Numbered from the stretch's first letter, positions 1 to 8,841 are shown. The stretch: DNA of 64,000 nucleotides from Pseudomonas brassicacearum (GCF_003732265.1 NZ_MOBK01000007.1:282383-346382), one strand, 5' to 3'. Notes: generated by a model from the letters alone, not told the origin. Made by a program: numbers and translations.

Positions 1-1104
1 ACCGATCGCATCGGCGTCACCGGCAAGAAGCTGCACACCGGCCGCAGCCGTAACGACCAGGTCGCCACCGATATCCGTCTGTGGCTGCGGGACGAGATCG
101 ACCTGATCCTGGGCGAAATCACCCGCCTGCAACAAGGCTTGCTGGAGCAGGCCGAGCGCGAAGCCGGCAGCATCATGCCCGGCTTCACTCACCTGCAAAC
201 CGCACAGCCTGTGACCTTCGGGCACCACATGCTGGCCTGGTTCGAAATGCTCAGCCGCGACTACGAGCGCCTGGTCGACTGCCGTAAGCGTACCAATCGC
301 ATGCCATTGGGCAGCGCCGCGCTGGCGGGCACCACCTACCCGATCGACCGCGAATTCACCGCGCAACTGCTGGGCTTCGACGCCGTCGGCGGCAACTCGC
401 TGGACAACGTGTCGGATCGTGACTTCGCCATCGAGTTCTGCTCGGCGGCGAGCATCGCGATGATGCACCTGTCGCGGTTCTCCGAAGAGCTGGTGCTGTG
501 GACCAGCGCGCAATTCCAGTTCATCGATCTGCCGGACCGCTTCTGCACAGGCAGCTCGATCATGCCGCAAAAGAAAAACCCGGACGTGCCGGAACTGGTT
601 CGCGGCAAATCCGGCCGCGTCTTCGGCGCACTGATGGGCCTGCTGACCTTGATGAAGGGCCAGCCGTTGGCCTACAACAAGGACAATCAGGAAGACAAGG
701 AGCCGCTGTTCGACGCCGCCGATACCCTGCGCGACTCGCTGCGGGCCTTTGCCGACATGATCCCGGCAATCAAACCCAAGCACGCAATGATGCGCGAAGC
801 GGCCCTGCGCGGCTTCTCCACCGCCACCGACCTGGCCGACTACCTGGTGCGCCGTGGCCTGCCGTTCCGTGACTGTCACGAAATTGTTGGCCATGCGGTG
901 AAGTACGGTGTGGAAAGCGGCAAGGATCTGGCGGAAATGAGCCTGGAAGAGCTGCGCAAGTTCAGCGACCAGATCGATCAGGACGTGTTTGCCGTGCTGA
1001 CCCTGGAAGGTTCGGTGAATGCCCGTGACCATATCGGCGGCACTGCGCCGGCACAGGTCAAGCAGGCAGTGGTTCGCGGCCAGGCGCTACTCGCCAGCCG
1101 CTAA
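1..1104 (+). CDS. argH: argininosuccinate lyase, 3' part (5' end outside window)
   Basis: Cleaves argininosuccinate to arginine and fumarate, the last step of arginine biosynthesis, in the cytoplasm. The frame is open from the first base of the window, so the N-terminus lies upstream. The fumarase/aspartase superfamily signature GSSIMPQKKNPD is present at about 552-587 with its catalytic serine loop, and TGRSRNDQ near base 40 is the family substrate-binding motif. The 367 visible residues are most of a normal protein of about 464. The stop codon at 1102-1104 lies inside a short tandem octamer repeat. The identification is very secure; only the true start cannot be seen. Confidence 0.97.
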   Translation, partial: TDRIGVTGKKLHTGRSRNDQVATDIRLWLRDEIDLILGEITRLQQGLLEQAEREAGSIMPGFTHLQTAQPVTFGHHMLAWFEMLSRDYERLVDCRKRTNRMPLGSAALAGTTYPIDREFTAQLLGFDAVGGNSLDNVSDRDFAIEFCSAASIAMMHLSRFSEELVLWTSAQFQFIDLPDRFCTGSSIMPQKKNPDVPELVRGKSGRVFGALMGLLTLMKGQPLAYNKDNQEDKEPLFDAADTLRDSLRAFADMIPAIKPKHAMMREAALRGFSTATDLADYLVRRGLPFRDCHEIVGHAVKYGVESGKDLAEMSLEELRKFSDQIDQDVFAVLTLEGSVNARDHIGGTAPAQVKQAVVRGQALLASR

Positions 1105-1129
1105 ATCGCTAAATCGCTAAATCGCTAAA
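1101..1129. repeat. tandem octamer repeat CTAAATCG at the argH stop
   Basis: Three copies of CTAAATCG and a partial fourth run directly through the argH stop codon. Every copy contains TAA, so slippage would leave the encoded protein almost unchanged. No function is evident. Confidence 0.8.
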
Positions 1130-1130
1130 A

Positions 1131-1226
1131 GCTTCGCGAGCAAGCCCGCTCCCACACTTGATCTCCAGTGCTCACAAATTATGTGTTCACCAAGTCAAAT
1201 GTGGGAGCGGGCTTGCTCGCGAAAGC
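1131..1226. repeat. REP pair (REPIN)
   Basis: Two inverted copies of the Pseudomonas REP motif (GTGGGAGCGGGCTTGCTCGC type) face each other about 45 bp apart in the convergent gap between argH and the minus-strand GST gene. The transcript would fold into a long hairpin and could act as a 3' end. Confidence 0.85.
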
Positions 1227-1248
1227 GATATCAAAAACGCTACAAAAC

Positions 1249-1908
1249 CTACTTCTTGGACGCGATCATCGCCATAAACGCTGGCATCGCCGCTTCCTTG
1301 TCCGCTGCAATTCGCTGCACATTCGAATTCTCTCCCAGACGCTCAAGCAACGCCTTGGCCGCCGGCATCTCGGCCAACAAATCCAGGCCAAACAACTTCT
1401 GCCCCACCGCAGCGGCCAACGGCACGCTATACAGGAAATACAGATCGGCAATGCTCAGGCTGTCGCCTGCCACATAAGGGGCGAACTTGCCGTGCCGCGC
1501 CAGCGAGGCGAACCCCAGCAGCAACTCCGACTTGGTCCTTTCCTTGATTGCTTCCGGAACCGGCGAGCCAAAAAACGCTTCGCCGTAGCACATGCGTCCC
1601 GGCAACTCGATGTACAGCTCGATTTCCTTGGCCAGCGCCAGCACCTGGGCGCGCTCGAAAGGATCGCTTGGCAACAGCGGCGTGCCTTTCTGGCTCTGCT
1701 CGATGTACTCAAGAATGATGGCGGTTTCATTAACGAAACCCTGTTCGACGCCCAGCACGGGCACCTTGCCGCGCGGGCTGATGGCCAGCGCTTCCGGGCT
1801 CGGGCCAGGGTAAAACAGCACTTCTTCGAACGGCACTCCCTTCTCCAGCAGCGCCAGTTTCACCATGTTGTAGTAGTTGCTGACGGAAAATCCATAAAGC
1901 TTGAGCAT
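1249..1908 (-). CDS. glutathione S-transferase family protein
   Basis: A 219-residue cytosolic protein of two-domain GST size. The N-terminal thioredoxin-like domain reads MLKLYGFSVSNYYNMVKLAL, with serine residues where GSTs place their activating Ser/Tyr. The conserved cis-proline and glutathione-anchoring segments follow (GKVPVLG and NETAIILEYIE, about residues 48-70). The all-helical C-terminal domain contains the typical DSLSIADLYFLY N-capping box near 150. The ATG at 1908 is preferred over the adjacent GTG at 1911 because GGAGG sits seven bases upstream of it. The substrate cannot be deduced. It stands alone between argH and a small conserved gene on the other strand. Confidence 0.85.
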   Translation of the reverse strand: MLKLYGFSVSNYYNMVKLALLEKGVPFEEVLFYPGPSPEALAISPRGKVPVLGVEQGFVNETAIILEYIEQSQKGTPLLPSDPFERAQVLALAKEIELYIELPGRMCYGEAFFGSPVPEAIKERTKSELLLGFASLARHGKFAPYVAGDSLSIADLYFLYSVPLAAAVGQKLFGLDLLAEMPAAKALLERLGENSNVQRIAADKEAAMPAFMAMIASKK

Positions 1909-2032
1909 CACAAAGCCTCCAGGCCGTGCGGGGTTGGCAGTCCTGTTTTATAGATCGCCCGGGCGATTCTTGCCAGCAGCATCACAGCGCTGAATGCAGG
2001 TAAACTGGCCGCCTTAACTTGAGGAGCCTGCC

Positions 2033-2329
2033 ATGAGCGAGCCAACCCCCGGCATCAACAACGACGAAATCGACGAAGAAGAGTTCGCCGAAAACACCCT
2101 GATCGAAGCCATCGAAAACCAGATTGAAAGCGACAACCCGCCGGCTGCCAAGGCAACTTTCAACAAGTTGACGCTGGTCGGTTACGAGCGTGAAGAAATT
2201 CTCAACTTGATGGCACACGTGTTGGCGGTAGAAATCGACGCGATCCTCGAAGAAGACCGCGGGTTCAACACCGAATGGTACGAAACAGCCCTTCGCGCGC
2301 TGCCGGAATTGCCGCCGGAAAAGAAATAA
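2033..2329 (+). CDS. small acidic conserved hypothetical protein
   Basis: A 98-residue protein I cannot assign to a named family. It is strongly acidic at the N-terminus (runs of Asp/Glu in residues 10-32) and has no signal peptide, membrane segment or cysteine cluster. The central part, roughly residues 40-75, looks helical (NKLTLVGYEREEILNLMAHV). The start at 2033 follows a GAGGAG ribosome-binding site about eight bases upstream. It is probably a soluble cytoplasmic protein. Its position between argH and cyaA is part of the conserved Pseudomonas neighbourhood. The coding call is supported by the good RBS and GC3 pattern; no function is proposed. Confidence 0.7.
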   Translation: MSEPTPGINNDEIDEEEFAENTLIEAIENQIESDNPPAAKATFNKLTLVGYEREEILNLMAHVLAVEIDAILEEDRGFNTEWYETALRALPELPPEKK

Positions 2330-2355
2330 ACCCGATTTGATGGGCAGCAAGCTTC

Positions 2356-2450
2356 TGTGGCGAGGGAGCTTGCTCCCGCTCGGTTGCGGAGCAGTCGCAA
2401 AACTTTTGGGGCCGCTCCGCGCCCCAGCGGGAGCAAGCTCCCTCGCCACA
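2356..2450. repeat. REP-like inverted repeat pair (GTGGCGAGGGAGCTTGCTCCC family)
   Basis: An inverted pair of GTGGCGAGGGAGC-type repeats separated by a GC-rich spacer. This is a different REP family from the GTGGGAGCGGGC type elsewhere in the window. It occupies most of the 325-base gap 2330-2654; apart from it I see only presumed promoter sequence for the next gene. Confidence 0.75.
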
Positions 2451-2654
2451 CAATCCGCTCCTACACAAATTGTCACCCATCAATACTGCCTTCCCCCAGA
2501 CCCTGACTACACTGGAACGCACCCCGCTGCCGCACCACCCGCCGGGGAATGCTTCCCGAGGTGAAAAAACCCTGATGCAGGCACTGGACATGCCGCACGA
2601 GTGGGCTCACCTTAGGGGCGCTGTCGTCCAATTCCTAGAAAGTCTGGAGTCCTT

Positions 2655-2900
2655 ATGTCGCTTACCCCTGAGTTGGTTGCCGAACTGGAAGTCCTCGCGC
2701 TCTTCAACCTGGACAGTTCCCAGGAAGGTTTGAAAATTCATCAGACCGCTGCCCCGAAACACATTGCCGCCGCCCAACGCCTTTTTGAAAAAGAACTGAC
2801 CGACCAGCCCGATGGCGGTTACCTGACCAGCCTGGGTCGTGACGCCGCGCAAAATGTACAAACCGTGCTGACCATTCTGCGCGCCGAAGAAACAGCCTGA
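2655..2900 (+). CDS. TIGR02647-family conserved small protein
   Basis: An 81-residue protein that matches what I know of the TIGR02647 family, short Pseudomonas/gammaproteobacterial proteins of unknown role sometimes described as DNA-binding. It begins MSLTPELVAELEVLALFNLD and ends in a helical LGRDAAQNVQTVLTILRAEE segment, with no membrane or export signals. The start follows a GAGTCC purine-rich stretch about ten bases upstream. It precedes cyaA in the same direction, with a 193-base gap. The family assignment is from memory of the sequence pattern; the biochemical role is unknown. Confidence 0.75.
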   Translation: MSLTPELVAELEVLALFNLDSSQEGLKIHQTAAPKHIAAAQRLFEKELTDQPDGGYLTSLGRDAAQNVQTVLTILRAEETA

Positions 2901-3093
2901 AGAACACCGCTTCGCCCACGGAAACCCCTGTCACGGGATTTCCGCGGGCAAACCCGGCGACCTGCTGTCGCCCCGCGATAAAAATCTGACGTCAAAAATA
3001 CAAATTCAGCTTAAAAGTGGCAGGCCCGAGGCGCTAAACTGCCCCTCATTCGCCGCCCCCACGTCCGAGCTTCGCGAGCCGGTTTGAGCTGAC

Positions 3094-5937
3094 ATGACCC
3101 GCACCCATGAAATCCGCCCCGATCTGGACGAGGGAATCGACCGCAAGGTTCTCAGCCAACTGCGCGCACGCTTTCTAAAACTCAATGAAGGCCGCATGGC
3201 CCGGGCCATGGAAGGGTTGTCGACCCGCCAGCAAACGGTGCTGACGCTGCTACCGCTGTTTTTCCACGTCAATCATCCGTTATTGCCGGGGTATGTTTCC
3301 GGCGCTACGCCGGCCGGGCTGTCGAACTTCGAGCCGGACGCCACTGCCCTCGCTGAAGCCCAACGCCTGACCCGCTCGTTCTCTTACAAACCGCGCCACG
3401 GCAGCAATCCGCCGCGACCGATCCACGGCCTGTTCCTGATGGGCAGCCTGGGCACGCTGGCTCAAGCCGATCAAAGCGACATGGACGTCTGGGTCTGTCA
3501 CGCGCCGGACCTCAGCGAAAGCGAACTCGCCGAGCTGCGTAAAAAGTGCCAACTGCTGGAGATCTGGGCCGCGAGCCTGGGCGCCGAAGCGCACTTCTTC
3601 CTGATCGACCCGATGCGCTTCGTGCTCGGCGAGCGCGATACCCAGTTGAGCTCCGAAGACTGCGGCACTACCCAACACTACCTGCTGCTGGACGAGTTCT
3701 ATCGCACTGCCATCTGGCTGGCCGGCCGCACGCCGATCTGGTGGCTGGTGCCGGTCTACGAAGAAACAGCCTACGACCGCTACACCCACACGCTGCTGTC
3801 CAAACGCTTCATCCGTGCCGACGAAAGCCTGGATCTGGGGCATCTGGCATTCATACCGCCGGGGGAGTTCATCGGCGCCGGACTCTGGCAGTTGTTCAAG
3901 GGCATCGAGTCGCCCTACAAGTCCTTGCTCAAGCTGCTGCTGACCGAGGTCTACGCCAGCGAGCACCCCAAGGTTCATTGCCTGAGCCTGCGTTTCAAGC
4001 AAGCCGTGTTCGCCAATCAACTGGACCTCGATGAGCTGGACCCGTACATCGTGGTCTACCGGCGCATCGAGGAATACCTCAAGGCCCGGGGCGAACCGGA
4101 ACGGTTGGAATTGGTACGGCGCGCGCTGTACCTGAAGGTCAATCGCAAACTCACCGGCAACACCCGCACCCAGAGCTGGCAGCGTTCATTGCTGGAGCGG
4201 CTGGCCCAGGAATGGGGCTGGGATCAGCGGCAACTGGCACTGCTCGACAGCCGCAGCCAGTGGAAAGTCCGCCAAGTCAGCGCTGAACGTCGCGCCTTGG
4301 TCAACGAGCTGAACTACAGCTACCGCTTCCTGACCCAGTTCGCCCGCACTGAACAGACTGTCAGCCTGATCAACAAACGCGACCTCAACGTATTGGGTCG
4401 CCGACTGTACGCCGCCTTCGAGCGCAAAGCCGACAAGGTCGAATTCATCAACCCGGGCATTGCCCCGGACCTGGCTGAAGACACGTTGACGCTGGTGCAG
4501 GCGCCCAACAAGAAGGAACCGGGGCAAACCCAGTGGGGTTTGTACAACGGCAGTCTGACTGCTCAGGAGTGGGAGCATTTCGCGCCGATCAAGCGCAGCC
4601 GCCAATTGCTGGAACTCCTGACCTGGTGCCACCGCAATGGCGTGATCGACAGCAGCACCCGGCTCGCCTTGCACCCCGGCACCAGCGACCTGAGCGAGTT
4701 TGAACTGTTCAACCTGCTCGGCAGCCTGCAACAGAGCATCGCCCTGCCCCTGACCACCGTGGCGGAAGAGCCCTTGCTGCGTGCCAGCGTACCGAGCGAG
4801 GTGCTGATCCTGGTGAACGTGGGTGTCGATCCGCTCAAGCACCATCGCGACTTGAACATCCTGATGACCACCGAGCGCACCGACTCGCTGAGCTATGCCG
4901 GGGTTCGCGAGAACCTGGTGCTGACGCTGGACCAGGTCACGCTCAACAGCTGGAACGAAGTGCTGGTCAGCCGCTACGACGGCCCTCACGCCCTGCTCGA
5001 CTGCCTGCGGGCTTACCTCAACAACTTGCCGAGCGGGCCACAGCAGCCCAAGCTGCGGGTTCGCTGCTTCTGCCATAACCGCGCGCAGTTCATTGCCCGC
5101 CGGGTAGAAGAGGTGATCGACACCGCGCAGAACCTGCTGCTGAGCAACCTCAATCACCGTTACCTGATCCAGGTCCAGCAGCACTATCACGTGCTGGAAT
5201 TGGTGCCGGGCCAGGTCAATCACGTCGCCATCGCCACCTTGCCGGCGCTGATCGATTACCTGGGTGAGGAACTGGCAGGCTACAGCCCGCTGCACCTGGA
5301 CCCGATGGCGCTGGAAGACCACGACCTCGCGCTGATCCTGCCGATGGGCCAGCCCGAGTGCATTCAGGTGTTCTACCGAATCAATGAGGATCAGGCTGAT
5401 CTGTACGTGCTGGATGAGCTCAATGCGCTGTGGCAACAACGCCTGCCCTATCACGACGAGCAGAGCCTGTTGGTGCCGCTGCAACGCTTCCTGCAATCGA
5501 TCCAGTACCGGCGCGATGCCTTGTTGCCGATGGATGCCGCTCAACCCGTGAGCATGGACACGTTGTACTACCAACTGCTGCCGTCCGGCCCCGGGCGGGC
5601 GCGTCGGGTCGAAGCGCGGCCTGCGCCACAAACGCCGGTCAATAAACCGTTCTACGACGTGCAGGCCATCATCGGCAAAGCCGCGCCGGGCGAGGTGCAG
5701 GTGACGTTGTATTGCAATCAGCGAGAGTTTTCAGAGCTGGAACATGGCGACCAACTGTTCAGCGTGGTCGCGCAGGAGATTGTCGATCAGCGGCGCGAAA
5801 CCGAACGCTATCGCTGCTACATCACCGACCTGGACCTCTCGGGCCTGCTCGGTGACGGTCAGAGTTCCAGCAATCTGTATCTGCGTTACAAGGCTGACCT
5901 GGAGCGCTCGTTGAACGAGGCGCTCGAACAGGTCTGA
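3094..5937 (+). CDS. cyaA: class I adenylate cyclase
   Basis: Makes cyclic AMP from ATP; in pseudomonads the product feeds the CRP-like regulator Vfr. The 947-residue length is typical of the enterobacterial-type class I enzyme. The N-terminal half carries the nucleotidyltransferase-like catalytic core: GSLG at residues 117-120 followed by the metal-binding DMD at 129-131, with a further conserved stretch DEFYRTAIWLAGR near 205. The long C-terminal half is the regulatory region. The start ATG at 3094 fits the family N-terminus. It is a single-gene transcription unit that runs up to within six bases of the convergent rnk stop. The identification is firm. Confidence 0.95.
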   Translation: MTRTHEIRPDLDEGIDRKVLSQLRARFLKLNEGRMARAMEGLSTRQQTVLTLLPLFFHVNHPLLPGYVSGATPAGLSNFEPDATALAEAQRLTRSFSYKPRHGSNPPRPIHGLFLMGSLGTLAQADQSDMDVWVCHAPDLSESELAELRKKCQLLEIWAASLGAEAHFFLIDPMRFVLGERDTQLSSEDCGTTQHYLLLDEFYRTAIWLAGRTPIWWLVPVYEETAYDRYTHTLLSKRFIRADESLDLGHLAFIPPGEFIGAGLWQLFKGIESPYKSLLKLLLTEVYASEHPKVHCLSLRFKQAVFANQLDLDELDPYIVVYRRIEEYLKARGEPERLELVRRALYLKVNRKLTGNTRTQSWQRSLLERLAQEWGWDQRQLALLDSRSQWKVRQVSAERRALVNELNYSYRFLTQFARTEQTVSLINKRDLNVLGRRLYAAFERKADKVEFINPGIAPDLAEDTLTLVQAPNKKEPGQTQWGLYNGSLTAQEWEHFAPIKRSRQLLELLTWCHRNGVIDSSTRLALHPGTSDLSEFELFNLLGSLQQSIALPLTTVAEEPLLRASVPSEVLILVNVGVDPLKHHRDLNILMTTERTDSLSYAGVRENLVLTLDQVTLNSWNEVLVSRYDGPHALLDCLRAYLNNLPSGPQQPKLRVRCFCHNRAQFIARRVEEVIDTAQNLLLSNLNHRYLIQVQQHYHVLELVPGQVNHVAIATLPALIDYLGEELAGYSPLHLDPMALEDHDLALILPMGQPECIQVFYRINEDQADLYVLDELNALWQQRLPYHDEQSLLVPLQRFLQSIQYRRDALLPMDAAQPVSMDTLYYQLLPSGPGRARRVEARPAPQTPVNKPFYDVQAIIGKAAPGEVQVTLYCNQREFSELEHGDQLFSVVAQEIVDQRRETERYRCYITDLDLSGLLGDGQSSSNLYLRYKADLERSLNEALEQV

Positions 5938-5942
5938 GGGGT

Positions 5943-6353
5943 TTACTCCGGAAAGTGTCCGCCCTCGGCCGGCTGCGATTCGACTTCCAGCAGGGTCAGT
6001 TTGAGTGTCTTGCCGCCGGGTGCCGGCCAGTCGATGTGCTGACCAACCTTGAGACCGAGCAGCGCGCTGCCGACCGGCGCCAGAATAGAAATTTTGCCTT
6101 CGTCGGCATTGGCGTCTTTGGGGTAAACCAACGTCAGGTGATAGTCCTTGCCGCTGCCTTCTTCGCGGCAGTGCACACGGGAATTCATGGTCACAACATC
6201 GTTGGGCACTTCATCGTGACCGACCAGAGTATCGGCGCGGTCCAGTTCGGTTTGCAGCGCGATAACGCCCGGCAGCGTGTCATCCAGGCTGTCGATCAGG
6301 CGCTCCAGACGTTGCACGTCCAGACGAGTAAGGGTGATGGAAGGTGCGGTCAT
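5943..6353 (-). CDS. rnk: Rnk, regulator of nucleoside diphosphate kinase (GreA/B C-terminal fold)
   Basis: A 136-residue RNA polymerase-interacting protein related to the C-terminal domain of GreA/GreB. It was described in Escherichia coli and Pseudomonas as affecting nucleoside diphosphate kinase and polyphosphate/alginate metabolism. The N-terminal coiled-coil-like helix (LTRLDVQRLERLIDSLDD) is followed by the FKBP-like domain, including YPKDANADEGKISILAPVGSAL near 85-105. The ATG at 6353 is chosen because AAAGGAG lies about nine bases upstream; an in-frame extension to 6467 would cross a transcription terminator. It is convergent with cyaA. Confidence 0.93.
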   Translation of the reverse strand: MTAPSITLTRLDVQRLERLIDSLDDTLPGVIALQTELDRADTLVGHDEVPNDVVTMNSRVHCREEGSGKDYHLTLVYPKDANADEGKISILAPVGSALLGLKVGQHIDWPAPGGKTLKLTLLEVESQPAEGGHFPE

Positions 6354-6390
6354 GATTGAGGCAGACTCCTTTCTTCTGCACAGAAAAAGC

Positions 6391-6419
6391 AAAACCCCGC
6401 CAGAAAAAGGCGGGGTTTT
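6391..6419. terminator. strong bidirectional-looking hairpin terminator
   Basis: AAAACCCCGCC and GGCGGGGTTTT form an 11-bp stem around a seven-base A-rich loop. It lies downstream of the minus-strand cyaY-DUF1289 pair and upstream of rnk, so it most likely ends the cyaY transcript. Confidence 0.85.
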
Positions 6420-6518
6420 CACGAGCCTCGATGAGTTGAGGCGTTTCTGGACACTATCACAGCTCAATAAATATACAAGTCAGGTGCGACCATGGCCCTG
6501 TGCAGAGCACAAAAGCTC

Positions 6519-6737
6519 TTATGCCAAGGATTTGCGCTGGACCGCTTGGGCACAGATAACCCGCCTGCGGTCATCATCCGCCGAACGCCATTCGCGGATG
6601 TCTTCGACATGGCGAAAACACCCCAGGCACACCTTCTGTTCGTCCAGCCGGCACACACCGCTGCACGGCGAAGGCACCGCCGGGCTGACATTACTGTAGA
6701 GCGGCTTGGGCGGGCGAACGACGGCGGGCTCGGTCAC
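6519..6737 (-). CDS. DUF1289 domain small cysteine-rich protein
   Basis: A short protein (72 residues) with the DUF1289 signature: PCSGVCRLDEQKVCLGCFR contains four cysteines (residues 25, 29, 37, 40) in a pattern suggesting metal binding, followed by the conserved DIREW motif near 46-50. There is no ATG. The most plausible start is the GTG at 6737, four bases beyond the cyaY stop, so the two genes are probably translationally coupled. The function is unknown in the family. The start is inferred, since no strong ribosome-binding site is visible. Confidence 0.75.
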   Translation of the reverse strand: MTEPAVVRPPKPLYSNVSPAVPSPCSGVCRLDEQKVCLGCFRHVEDIREWRSADDDRRRVICAQAVQRKSLA

Positions 6738-6741
6738 AATC

Positions 6742-7074
6742 TCACAGACCTTCGAAATCGAGTTCGACGTCAGCCTGCTGCTTGACGATGCGCTCGAGCA
6801 TTTCGCCCAACTGCTCTTCGCTCTTGTCGCACATCCAGCGCTCGCTCTCTTCGTCGTAGTCGAAGTGGAAACCACCCGAAACCGCCGCCAGCCACAGCTG
6901 ACGCAGCGGTTCCTGACGACTGAAGATCAACTGGCTGCCGTTTTCGAACTTGACGGTGAGCACACCGGCCGAGCTCTCCAGATCGATATCCAGGTCACAC
7001 TCGTCAAAAATATCCTCCAGCGTCTGCTGGGTGGCATCGACCAGATCGTGGAAACGGGCTTCGGTCAAACTCAT
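6742..7074 (-). CDS. cyaY: CyaY, bacterial frataxin, iron-sulfur cluster assembly regulator
   Basis: The bacterial frataxin homologue (110 residues), a cytosolic iron-binding protein that modulates cysteine desulfurase IscS. It begins MSLTEARFHDLVDATQQTLE with the first alpha helix, followed by the acidic ridge DIFDECDLDIDLES (residues 20-34) that binds iron. The conserved beta-sheet part contains SQLIFSRQEPLRQLWLAA and GFHFDYD. The length and motif order match the family. It is the first gene of a probable two-gene minus-strand operon with the DUF1289 gene. Confidence 0.95.
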   Translation of the reverse strand: MSLTEARFHDLVDATQQTLEDIFDECDLDIDLESSAGVLTVKFENGSQLIFSRQEPLRQLWLAAVSGGFHFDYDEESERWMCDKSEEQLGEMLERIVKQQADVELDFEGL

Positions 7075-7170
7075 TGCGGCAACCTCAAAAAGTGTCTGTT
7101 CACGCTCAAGCGCCGCAAGATACGGGCGAGCCCCGGTGATTGCAAAGGATAACGATCAAGCACCGATATA

Positions 7171-7190
7171 GGTACAGCAAACACTGTACC
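7171..7190. promoter_or_regulatory. perfect short inverted repeat between cyaY and lptM
   Basis: GGTACAG and CTGTACC flank a six-base spacer in the divergent cyaY/lptM intergenic region, immediately before a REP pair. It could be an operator or simply a small hairpin; no T-tract follows it. Confidence 0.35.
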
Positions 7191-7280
7191 TGTGGGAGCG
7201 GGCTTGCCCGCGAAGAGGCCAGCACATTCAATATCTTTGTTGACTGAACCACCGCTTTCGCGGGCAAGCCCGCTCCCACA
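7191..7280. repeat. REP pair (REPIN), GTGGGAGCGGGCTTGCCCGC family
   Basis: Two inverted REP units are separated by about 40 bp within the 329-base cyaY-lptM intergenic gap. The remainder of this gap (7281-7403) presumably carries the lptM-lysA-dapF promoter, but I cannot assign boxes confidently. Confidence 0.85.
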
Positions 7281-7403
7281 GGGATTGCGCCTGGCTGACC
7301 GGCATCGTGCCAAGCCCCGCCGGACGGGAGCCCCGTCGCATAGGCAAGCTGACGGGTGGCCGGTATACTCCGGCGCAATTAACGCATTTTCAAGGATTTC
7401 GCC

Positions 7404-7580
7404 ATGAAGCGCCTGATCTCTTCCCTTGCTGCGCTCCTCGCGGTTGCCTGCCTTGTGTCGGCCTGTGGTCAAAAAGGCCCGCTGTATCTGCCTGATCCAG
7501 ACCAGGACCCTGCCGAGCAGGCCCAGTCCTCGCAAAAGCAGCCTGCCTCCAAAGCACACAAGCACGACGTCTACCAATAA
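7404..7580 (+). CDS. lptM: LptM-type small lipoprotein (LptA-F transporter assembly helper, formerly LppL/YifL)
   Basis: A 58-residue lipoprotein. The signal sequence MKRLISSLAALLAVACLVSA ends in a lipobox, with the modified cysteine at residue 21. The mature start CGQKGPLYLP is the diagnostic LptM/YifL motif: a short lipopeptide that helps LptD mature in the outer-membrane LPS translocon. The rest is a hydrophilic Pro/Gln-rich tail. The start codon follows AAGGATTTCGCC. The stop is nine bases before lysA, which fits the conserved lptM-lysA-dapF operon. Confidence 0.9.
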   Translation: MKRLISSLAALLAVACLVSACGQKGPLYLPDPDQDPAEQAQSSQKQPASKAHKHDVYQ

Positions 7581-7589
7581 GGGAACGCC

Positions 7590-8837
7590 ATGGACGCTTT
7601 TAATTACCGTGGCGGGGAGCTGTTTGCCGAAGGTGTGGCCCTGTCGGCCATCGCCGAACGTTTCGGCACACCGACCTACGTCTACTCCCGCGCGCACATC
7701 GAAGCCCAATACCTGGCTTACGCCGATGCGCTGGCCGGCATGCCGCACCTGGTCTGCTTTGCGGTCAAGGCCAACTCCAACCTGGGTGTACTGAATGTCC
7801 TGGCGCGTCTGGGCGCCGGTTTTGACATCGTCTCCCGTGGCGAGCTGGAACGTGTGCTGGCCGCTGGCGGCAGCGCCGACAAGATCGTGTTCTCCGGTGT
7901 CGGCAAGACCCGTGACGACATGCGTCGCGCCCTCGAAGTCGGCGTACATTGCTTCAACGTCGAATCCACCGATGAGCTGGAACGCCTGCAAGTGGTCGCC
8001 GCCGAGCTGGGCGTTCGCGCACCGATCTCGCTGCGTGTGAACCCGGACGTTGATGCGGGCACGCACCCGTACATTTCCACCGGTCTCAAAGAGAACAAGT
8101 TCGGCATCGCCATTGCCGACGCCGAAGACGTGTACATCCGCGCCGCGCAACTGCAAAACCTGGAAATCGTCGGCGTTGATTGCCACATCGGTTCGCAATT
8201 GACCACCCTGCCGCCCTTCATCGACGCCCTCGACCGCCTGCTGGGCCTGGTCGACCGCCTCGGCGATTGCGGCATCTACCTGCGCCACATCGATCTCGGT
8301 GGTGGTTTGGGCGTGCGTTACCGCGATGAAGAGCCGCCATTGGCTGGCGACTACATCAAGGCTGTGCGCGAGCGTCTCGACGGTCGTGACCTGGCGCTGG
8401 TGTTCGAACCGGGCCGCTTCATCGTGGCCAACGCCGGCGTGCTGCTGACCCAGGTGGAGTACCTCAAGCACACCGAACACAAAGACTTCGCCATCGTCGA
8501 CGCGGCCATGAACGACTTGATCCGCCCGGCGCTGTACCAGGCCTGGATGGACGTCACTGCCGTGCGCCCGCGCGAGACCGCGGCGCGTGCCTACGACATC
8601 GTCGGCCCGATCTGCGAAACCGGCGACTTCCTGGCCAAGGATCGTCAACTGGCCCTGGAAGAAGGCGACCTGCTGGCCGTGCATTCGGCTGGCGCCTATG
8701 GGTTTGTCATGAGTTCCAACTACAACACCCGCGGCCGCGCCGCTGAAGTGTTGGTGGACGGTGATCAGGCAGTTGAAGTGCGTCGCCGTGAGACGGTAGC
8801 CGAGTTGTTTGCTGGCGAAAGCCTGCTGCCGGAGTAA
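7590..8837 (+). CDS. lysA: diaminopimelate decarboxylase
   Basis: A PLP enzyme of the alanine-racemase-fold decarboxylases that converts meso-diaminopimelate to lysine. In the 415-residue protein the PLP lysine is K60 within CFAVKANSN. The glycine-rich phosphate-binding loop is DLGGGLGV near 235, and the active-site cysteine motif GPICETGDFLA lies near 340. The start ATG at 7590 has AAGGGAACGCC upstream. It is followed after four bases by dapF, so the substrate maker and user are co-transcribed. Confidence 0.97.
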   Translation: MDAFNYRGGELFAEGVALSAIAERFGTPTYVYSRAHIEAQYLAYADALAGMPHLVCFAVKANSNLGVLNVLARLGAGFDIVSRGELERVLAAGGSADKIVFSGVGKTRDDMRRALEVGVHCFNVESTDELERLQVVAAELGVRAPISLRVNPDVDAGTHPYISTGLKENKFGIAIADAEDVYIRAAQLQNLEIVGVDCHIGSQLTTLPPFIDALDRLLGLVDRLGDCGIYLRHIDLGGGLGVRYRDEEPPLAGDYIKAVRERLDGRDLALVFEPGRFIVANAGVLLTQVEYLKHTEHKDFAIVDAAMNDLIRPALYQAWMDVTAVRPRETAARAYDIVGPICETGDFLAKDRQLALEEGDLLAVHSAGAYGFVMSSNYNTRGRAAEVLVDGDQAVEVRRRETVAELFAGESLLPE

Positions 8838-8841
8838 CCCC

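Noticed and set aside
4186..5631. 481-codon antisense frame in cyaA
   Set aside because: Gln/Val-rich translation typical of the antisense of GC-rich genes.
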